From positions 1 to 9,918 of the forward strand of contig NZ_JAGLBB010000079.1 of assembly GCF_018260555.1 (NCBI RefSeq): a stretch of 9,918 bases of DNA, written 5' to 3'. Both the position numbers and the translations under genes were made by a program. Within the stretch, counting starts at the first letter, position 1, and each line of letters begins with the position of its first letter. Shown one piece after another: positions 6,014 to 9,918 of the stretch. Under the pieces are notes generated by a model. The model was not told where the DNA came from. It saw only the letters and a program-made list of their open reading frames with translations, and made no database searches. This DNA is from Deinococcus sp. (GTDB lineage: Bacteria > Deinococcota > Deinococci > Deinococcales > Deinococcaceae).

Positions 6014-6538
6014 ATGACAGCTCAGGAAAGCTCACCCATGACCGATGACTGGACACCGCACCCGGCAGCCCCGCAGGAAGCCACGGCCAGGCCGCACCCA
6101 CCCTTCATCCGCCTGAGTGAACTGGTGAACGCGCTGCCCGTGGAACAACGCGCGAGGTGGCTGTCCTACTACCGGGCCGCCGTCAAAGCAGGAGAGGTGA
6201 CCGCGTACGTCCTGGCTGAGAAGTTCAGCTACGACTCCGGCAACGCGAAGCACAAGAAGAGCCAGGTCAGCCGGTACGAGGAAGCGGTCGCCAGCACGCC
6301 TGACTTTCAGATCTGGCTCCAGCAGACGCGGCACAGAGCCGCGCGTGAAGTGAGGCGATCCATGTCCGCCGGCGCAGGTCGGATCGCCGTGACCATGAAT
6401 GAACTGCTGAGCGGCGCCCTGGACCTGCCAGCACTCGCCCAGGCCAACCGGAACCTCAAGACCCCGGACGTCCCCAGACGGAAGAAGATCCGACGGCAGG
6501 CCACGCCCGGCGGACGACGGCGCCGGACGGACCACTGA
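6014..6538 (+). CDS. Hypothetical protein, helical with basic tail, first gene of the transfer region
   Basis: 174 residues; I do not recognise a family. The start at ATG 6014 has a strong ribosome site (GGGGAGG, 4-5 nt spacing) behind the extended -10 promoter. Residues 1-30 are acidic or proline-rich and probably flexible. Residues 31-150 (from FIRLSELVNALPVEQRARWLS onward) are predicted by eye to be mostly helical, and residues about 63-92 (AYVLAEKFSY, KKSQVSRYEEAV) could be a small HTH-like segment. Residues 153-172 are a strongly basic tail (RRKK, GGRRRR), suggesting nucleic-acid binding. It stands upstream of the candidate oriT, so a relaxosome accessory or regulatory role is possible. 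Codon use resembles its neighbours. Confidence 0.75.
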   Translation: MTAQESSPMTDDWTPHPAAPQEATARPHPPFIRLSELVNALPVEQRARWLSYYRAAVKAGEVTAYVLAEKFSYDSGNAKHKKSQVSRYEEAVASTPDFQIWLQQTRHRAAREVRRSMSAGAGRIAVTMNELLSGALDLPALAQANRNLKTPDVPRRKKIRRQATPGGRRRRTDH

Positions 6539-6800
6539 TGGACTTTCGCGGCCCTGCTCACGCTGCCTTACTGGCGAGGCTGCAACGGACGGCTGGCTTG
6601 CAGGGCGGCACTCGGGCACACGGGATGTCCAGGTGCACAGGCCTGAGCACCGGCACGGAAGCGCCCACAGCAGCCCGGCCGCACCCGGACACGGGTAGGT
6701 CCGAACAACGCTCGGGGGAGAGACAGCCGTGGAGCACGGGCCGCCGCAGTTCATCATCTCTGCGGTCAGGGGGAAGGTCTCACGGAGGTAGGCAGGATAA
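6539..6800. other. Gap between the hypothetical gene and the candidate oriT
   Basis: A frame opening at 6538 overlaps the preceding stop as TGATG and continues to 6891, but its translation is low-complexity (Arg, Gly, Ser), has no ribosome site and runs into the repeat region, so I do not call it. No other structure was found here. Confidence 0.4.
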
Positions 6801-6802
6801 GG

Positions 6803-6942
6803 GCGCACGTGCGTTGGGTGTTTTCTCGCGCTGGCACATGCTTTTTCGCACGTTGATTGCGTTATTCGCACGTGGATCTGACGTGCTGTAAGCGCACACG
6901 TTCGTTTTTTGTCCTGCCAGTCGTGGTTTTTCGCACGTGCGA
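6803..6942. other. Candidate origin of transfer (oriT) with repeated CGCACGTG boxes
   Basis: The core CGCACGT recurs within 140 bp: palindrome CGCACGTGCG (6804-6813), TTTTTCGCACGTTG (6842-6855), TTATTCGCACGTGG (6862-6875, exactly 20 bp later), an inverted GACGTGC (6880-6886), a relaxed CGCACACGTTCG (about 6893-6904), and a 12-bp perfect palindrome TCGCACGTGCGA (6931-6942). T-rich runs precede several boxes. The array lies directly upstream of a ribbon-helix-helix protein and a relaxase, where oriT is usually found. The boxes are then probable binding sites for the accessory protein and may also control its promoter. The nick site cannot be placed from sequence alone. Confidence 0.55.
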
Positions 6943-6971
6943 CGGTCAGTTTTAAGGAAAAGGCGGCGGAA

Positions 6972-7427
6972 ATGCGAAAGAAGATCACGACGTATGTGGA
7001 TGAGGACGTAGCGGACGCGCTGGAGCGGGTGGCGCTGGCAAAAAATCAGTCGCTGTCAGCCGTGGCGGCTGAACTGCTGGAAAAGGGGGTGGTCGTGCAG
7101 GCGGGCGAGTGGGGGGAATCCATGGTGGTGCCTCTGCTGGAGGAGGTGATCCGGAAGGAGGTGGCGACCGGGTTCAACCGGATGGCGAAGCTGCTGGTGC
7201 GCGTGGGGCTGGAGTCAGGAACAGCGCGCGGCCTGATCGCGCACCAGCTCACGCTGACGGAGGGCATGGACCGTGAGAAGGTACGCCGGATCTCGGAGGG
7301 GTACTGGGCCGACGCGGTGCGCCGGTTGAAGACGCCGATTGAGGACATGCCGGAGTTGCTTCAGGCCCTGACAGAGACCAGTGTGCGTAGCCGCGCGCCA
7401 GGTGTGCCCGCCACGGCTGAGGGCTGA
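6972..7427 (+). CDS. Ribbon-helix-helix relaxosome accessory protein (MobC/TraY-like)
   Basis: 151 residues from ATG 6972; an upstream in-frame GTG-type start at 6909 would lie within the oriT repeats. Residues 1-40 are a typical RHH unit: RKKITTYVDEDVADALERVA (strand then helix A), then NQSLSAVAAELLEKGV (turn and helix B). The remainder is helical. RHH proteins bind DNA as dimers through the N-terminal strand; in plasmids they bend oriT for the relaxase and repress their own operon. The repeated CGCACGTG boxes end 29 bp upstream. The stop overlaps the relaxase start (TGATG, sharing one base), so the two proteins are translationally coupled. The ribosome site is modest (AAGGA 14 bp upstream, GGCGG nearer). 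Confidence 0.8.
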   Translation: MRKKITTYVDEDVADALERVALAKNQSLSAVAAELLEKGVVVQAGEWGESMVVPLLEEVIRKEVATGFNRMAKLLVRVGLESGTARGLIAHQLTLTEGMDREKVRRISEGYWADAVRRLKTPIEDMPELLQALTETSVRSRAPGVPATAEG

Positions 7428-8101
7428 TGGGACGACCAGAGTTTGAAGGGGTCAGCGGGCGGGTCATGCAGCACGCCTCTGTCCGTTTATCTGGCGCACG
7501 CCGCATGGCGAGCGTGCGGAGCAATGGGAGGCGCAGCAGTGGCACCAGCACCCGCACGGTGGTCAAGACAACATTTTCGTTCGTCAGGACGAAGGGCGGG
7601 AAGGTCAGGAGCAGCGGCGTGCAGAAGGCCAAGGACGCGGCCCAGTATTACGGGCATCGGCCAGACAAGGACGGGGTGCGCCAGTACCGCGAAGGATTCA
7701 ACGCCGAGCGGGAGGACCTGAGCAAGCACGAGGTGGCCAAGTTCATTGAGGAGGAGGCCAGGAAACCGGAGAGCGTCTACGCCTACCGGATGATCATGTC
7801 GCCGGGCGCCCCCATGAACGAGCAGCAGGTCAAGGACTGGGCACGCAGCACCCTGGAGCGCCACGGCGTCTCCCAGTACGTCGCGTTCGCCCACGCCGGT
7901 GAGCACGCCCACACCGATCACGCGCACGTCCATGTGATGTTCATGCGGCAAGAGAAGTTGGAGCGTGACGATTTCAAGGCCCTGCGTGTGGTGGGCGATG
8001 ACGAGTCCGACAAGCAGCTGAAGGCTGAACAGGAACTGGACCGGCAGAAGGTGCAGGAGAACACCCGTGAGCGCCTGTCCCAGATCGAGCTTGGCGGGTA
8101 G
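7427..8101 (+). CDS. Small relaxase / mobilisation nuclease
   Basis: 224 residues. Relaxases nick oriT through a tyrosine and hold the cut strand, using a metal bound by three histidines. Here the histidine motif is HTDHAHVHV (162-170, H162/H165/H167/H169) on a strand after HAGEH, and a typical preceding strand is YRMIMSPG (120-127). The catalytic tyrosine is probably Y74 or Y75 in AAQYYGHRPDKDG, with Y87 the alternative. The protein is only the nuclease domain: there is no helicase, primase or long C-terminal part, which is short for the class. The start ATG shares one base with the upstream stop. A terminator-like hairpin follows 20 bp after the stop. The MOB class cannot be assigned with certainty. 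Confidence 0.8.
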   Translation: MGRPEFEGVSGRVMQHASVRLSGARRMASVRSNGRRSSGTSTRTVVKTTFSFVRTKGGKVRSSGVQKAKDAAQYYGHRPDKDGVRQYREGFNAEREDLSKHEVAKFIEEEARKPESVYAYRMIMSPGAPMNEQQVKDWARSTLERHGVSQYVAFAHAGEHAHTDHAHVHVMFMRQEKLERDDFKALRVVGDDESDKQLKAEQELDRQKVQENTRERLSQIELGG

Positions 8102-8121
8102 GACGTGCCCCGTCGACTTCC

Positions 8122-8219
8122 GGAGAACGGCGGGAAGAGCGCCGCCCTTCTCCTTCATCTCCCGCAGCACGTTCTCCGTGCTGCTCGCTCCGCTCGGGGT
8201 GAGTGCGAAGCACTCACCC
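8122..8219 (+). terminator. Three consecutive hairpins after the relaxase gene
   Basis: First, GGAGAAcGGCGG (8122-8133) pairs with CCGCCcTTCTCC (8142-8153), 11 of 12 bp, and is followed by TTCATCT, which is terminator-like. Second, GCAGCAC (8164-8170) pairs with GTGCTGC (8178-8184). Third, GGGTGAGTGC (8197-8206) pairs perfectly with GCACTCACCC (8210-8219) over a 3-base GAA loop. The third ends 12 bp before the ribosome site of the next gene. The set may terminate or attenuate transcription between the relaxase and coupling-protein genes, or protect mRNA ends. Confidence 0.6.
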
Positions 8220-8244
8220 GCACAGGATTCCAGGAGGGAAGAGG

Positions 8245-8664
8245 ATGGCCACACGGGTCAACATCGATCAGCGGCCGCGGCTGATGCAGTTCGCGGGCGG
8301 CGCTCTGCTGATGACGGCGGTGCTGTACAGCGCGCAGTCGTTCCTGCACGCGAACGCGGGCCTGTTCGGAACCGCGCGGACGCGGGTGCTCCAGCAACGC
8401 GGCGAGTTCAACACCGCGCAGTACCTCGGGCAGTGCATGCAGTCAGGGGCGTGCCGTGAGGCGTACGTCACGACGTGGTTTCACAACACGGCGCCGCTGC
8501 GGATGGCGTGGTATGTGACTGGATTCCTCTGGGGTGGAACGCTGCTGCTGGTGGGTTCGGCGTGGAAGCCGGAGATGGCGATGAACCGCGCGACGCGCAT
8601 GAGGTCGTGGGCTCAGTTCAACCTGCCGGAGAAGTCCGCTGCGGAACCAGGGGGCTGGAGATGA
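8245..8664 (+). CDS. Small two-TM membrane protein paired with the coupling protein
   Basis: 139 residues; family not recognised. The start at ATG 8245 has a strong AGGAGG with 7-nt spacing; 14 codons further upstream are open but lack a site. A short cytosolic N-terminus is followed by TM1 (about 13-35), an outer loop of about 50 residues with two cysteines (C64, C70) that might form a disulfide, TM2 (about 86-106, WYVTGFLWGGTLLLVG), and a cytosolic tail. Its last codons overlap the coupling-protein start by four bases (ATGA), so the two are co-translated and probably act together at the inner membrane. It may help anchor or assemble the coupling-protein hexamer, but that is inferred only from position and topology. 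Confidence 0.75.
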   Translation: MATRVNIDQRPRLMQFAGGALLMTAVLYSAQSFLHANAGLFGTARTRVLQQRGEFNTAQYLGQCMQSGACREAYVTTWFHNTAPLRMAWYVTGFLWGGTLLLVGSAWKPEMAMNRATRMRSWAQFNLPEKSAAEPGGWR

Positions 8665-9845
8665 CCGTCAATTACGGGGCGTTTCTGGTGCGGATCTTCG
8701 GGTACTCGGTGGCGGCGTTCCTGATCGCCTACATTCTGTTGGCGGGTCTGCCGGCGTGGCTGCTGCTGTGGCCGCCGGTGATCGCGGTGGCGGGTCACGT
8801 GTTCGCGCTGGGCCGGGAGACGCGGTATCAGGCGCTGTACAACGCGCACTGGGCGTCGCAGAAGGAGATTCAGCTCCTCAAGAGTCACTTTCCGCTGAAG
8901 AACGGCGTGATGCTGGGCTTCGCGTACGGCCATGTGTTCGGGATCGCGCCCGGGACGTTCGGGCAGCGGGAACTGGGCCACGTGCTGGTATGCGGGCCGT
9001 CACGGTCGGGGAAGGGTCTGCACCTGACGAGCAACCTGCTGTCCTGGGAGCACAGTGCCGTGGTGGTGGACATCAAGGGCGAGCTGTTCCGGCTGACGGC
9101 TGCCAGGCGGGCGGCGATGGGTCAGCGCATCATCGTCCTGAACCCGACGGGCAAGGGGCACCGTTACGATCCGTTCCGCGAGCTGGCGACCGACGAGGCG
9201 ATCCGGAGCGTGGCCACGATGATTCTCGATCCGGACGCGGACGGGAGCAATGCGGCGTTCGGGCGGCGCGGGACGTTCGCGCTGGTGGCGGCGATCAAGG
9301 CGGCGCTGATTCTGGAGCAGCCAGTGCTGCCGTTCATTCGCCGGGTGACGGCGCAGGGCCTGGAGGGCTTCTGCAAGGAGCTGTGGCGGGTTGATAACCC
9401 AGTGGTGCGGGAATCGCTGGTGGACTTCCTGCGGGAAGATCCACTGAAGTTCGACTGGGATTCCGTGGCGGGGAACAAGTACCTGGACAACACCTGGACG
9501 GGGATGCTGACGAAGTTGCAGCCGCTCTTCTCCGAAGGCATCCTGCGGATGACGGGTGCGAGTGACTTCCGGGCGCTGGATCTGGTGAGCTCTCCCACGA
9601 CGGTCTACCTGGTGTTCATGGAGTCTGAGCTGGAGTACACCGGCACGGCCTTCCGCACGCTGCTGCTGGCCATGATCAACACCCTGATCCGGCACTTTGA
9701 CCTGAACCCGGATGCCCAGACCCTGCCGCTGCTGTTCGGCTTTGACGAGGCGGGGCGCCTTTCGATCCCGAAGCTGGACGATCTGGTGTCCACGGTGGCG
9801 GGGCGTGGGATGGTGGCCATGATTTACGTCCAGTCGATTTCCTGA
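8661..9845 (+). CDS. Type IV coupling protein (VirD4/TraG family), C-terminally truncated
   Basis: 394 residues. It would be the ATPase that delivers the relaxase-DNA complex to a type IV secretion channel. Two TM segments (about 12-30 and 31-50) are followed by HVLVCGPSRSGKG (107-119, Walker A), SAVVVDIKGEL (132-142), a long helical insert, and LPLLFGFDEAG (355-365, Walker B, D362/E363). GRGMVAMIYVQSIS (381-394) is the family's sensor strand, normally continuing with a Gln and about 100 or more further residues; here a stop follows at once. The coding style and base composition change at the same point, so the gene was probably cut by an inserted element. Without the C-terminal RecA-like strands the protein should be inactive. 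The start overlaps the upstream gene by four bases, after GGAG. Confidence 0.85.
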   Translation: MTVNYGAFLVRIFGYSVAAFLIAYILLAGLPAWLLLWPPVIAVAGHVFALGRETRYQALYNAHWASQKEIQLLKSHFPLKNGVMLGFAYGHVFGIAPGTFGQRELGHVLVCGPSRSGKGLHLTSNLLSWEHSAVVVDIKGELFRLTAARRAAMGQRIIVLNPTGKGHRYDPFRELATDEAIRSVATMILDPDADGSNAAFGRRGTFALVAAIKAALILEQPVLPFIRRVTAQGLEGFCKELWRVDNPVVRESLVDFLREDPLKFDWDSVAGNKYLDNTWTGMLTKLQPLFSEGILRMTGASDFRALDLVSSPTTVYLVFMESELEYTGTAFRTLLLAMINTLIRHFDLNPDAQTLPLLFGFDEAGRLSIPKLDDLVSTVAGRGMVAMIYVQSIS

Positions 9846-9918
9846 CATCTTTCAGTTCTAAGCCACATGCTGGCGAGTGCCGTCCCAGACGGCTAAAATC
9901 CGTTCCATTTCTCTTTCC
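9843..9918. mobile_element. Probable end of an insertion element interrupting the coupling-protein gene
   Basis: From about 9841-9843 to the window edge the sequence no longer encodes the coupling protein in any frame and drops to about half G+C. It begins CTGACATCTTTCAGTTC and ends in a pyrimidine-rich stretch that could precede a transposase start. The mate terminal repeat and target duplication lie outside the window, and I do not recognise the family, so this rests on the abrupt break in a conserved gene. Confidence 0.4.

Noticed and set aside
6538..6891. Plus-strand frame of 117 codons starting with a TGATG overlap
   Set aside because: The overlap is suggestive, but the product is low-complexity, codon third positions lose G/C bias after the first codons, and it ends inside the candidate oriT.
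6032..6988. Long minus-strand open frame (318 codons) opposite the hypothetical gene and oriT region
   Set aside because: It lies antisense to a gene with a strong ribosome site, runs through the repeat region, and its translation shows no domain; G+C-rich DNA commonly gives such frames.
7487..8254. Minus-strand open frame of 255 codons opposite the relaxase
   Set aside because: It is the complement of a gene with clear relaxase motifs, has no ribosome site and shows no recognisable domain.
9000..9848. 282-codon minus-strand frame opposite the coupling protein
   Set aside because: Its translation is an Arg/Gln/His-rich shadow of a gene with intact Walker motifs on the plus strand.

Overview
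This 9.9-kb, G+C-rich window looks like part of a mobilisable plasmid, or an integrated plasmid-like element, from a Deinococcus-type bacterium. The taxonomic guess is an inference from base composition, a promoter placed for leaderless transcription, and the style of the Rep and mobilisation proteins. No marker gene in the window proves it.

Left part (about 1-2958, minus strand): a candidate two-gene anti-phage operon. The first gene encodes a 588-residue GmrSD-like protein, with DUF262 at the N-terminus (LDGQQR motif) and a DUF1524 HNH nuclease at the C-terminus (EDHHIFPR motif). It is followed 21 bp later by a second HNH nuclease with zinc-type CxxC pairs, whose reading frame is broken near its 5' end by what looks like one extra base.

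Centre (2959-5442): the replication module. Five copies of an 18-bp iteron lie on a roughly 23.5-bp grid upstream of a 467-residue probable replication initiator with a winged-helix-like core. A leftward terminator sits just before this gene. Inside it are a 22-bp perfect palindrome and a 118-bp segment bounded by perfect 15-bp inverted repeats. A 62-residue excisionase-type HTH protein follows.

A perfect 74-bp direct repeat (1-74 and 5645-5718) brackets the defence and replication modules, so this 5.64-kb stretch may have been, or may still be, a separable replicon. The repeat has 30-bp internal periodicity, and its right copy forms a 14-bp inverted repeat with nearby sequence.

Right part (5719-9845, plus strand): a transfer module. 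It contains an unrecognised 174-residue protein behind an extended -10 promoter with a palindromic operator-like site; a candidate oriT with repeated CGCACGTG boxes; a ribbon-helix-helix accessory protein translationally coupled to a small HxDHxHxH relaxase; three consecutive hairpins; a small two-TM protein; and a VirD4/TraG-type coupling protein. The coupling protein stops abruptly after its Walker B region, where lower-G+C sequence resembling the end of an insertion element runs to the window edge. No mating-channel genes are visible, so transfer would need a helper or genes outside the window.
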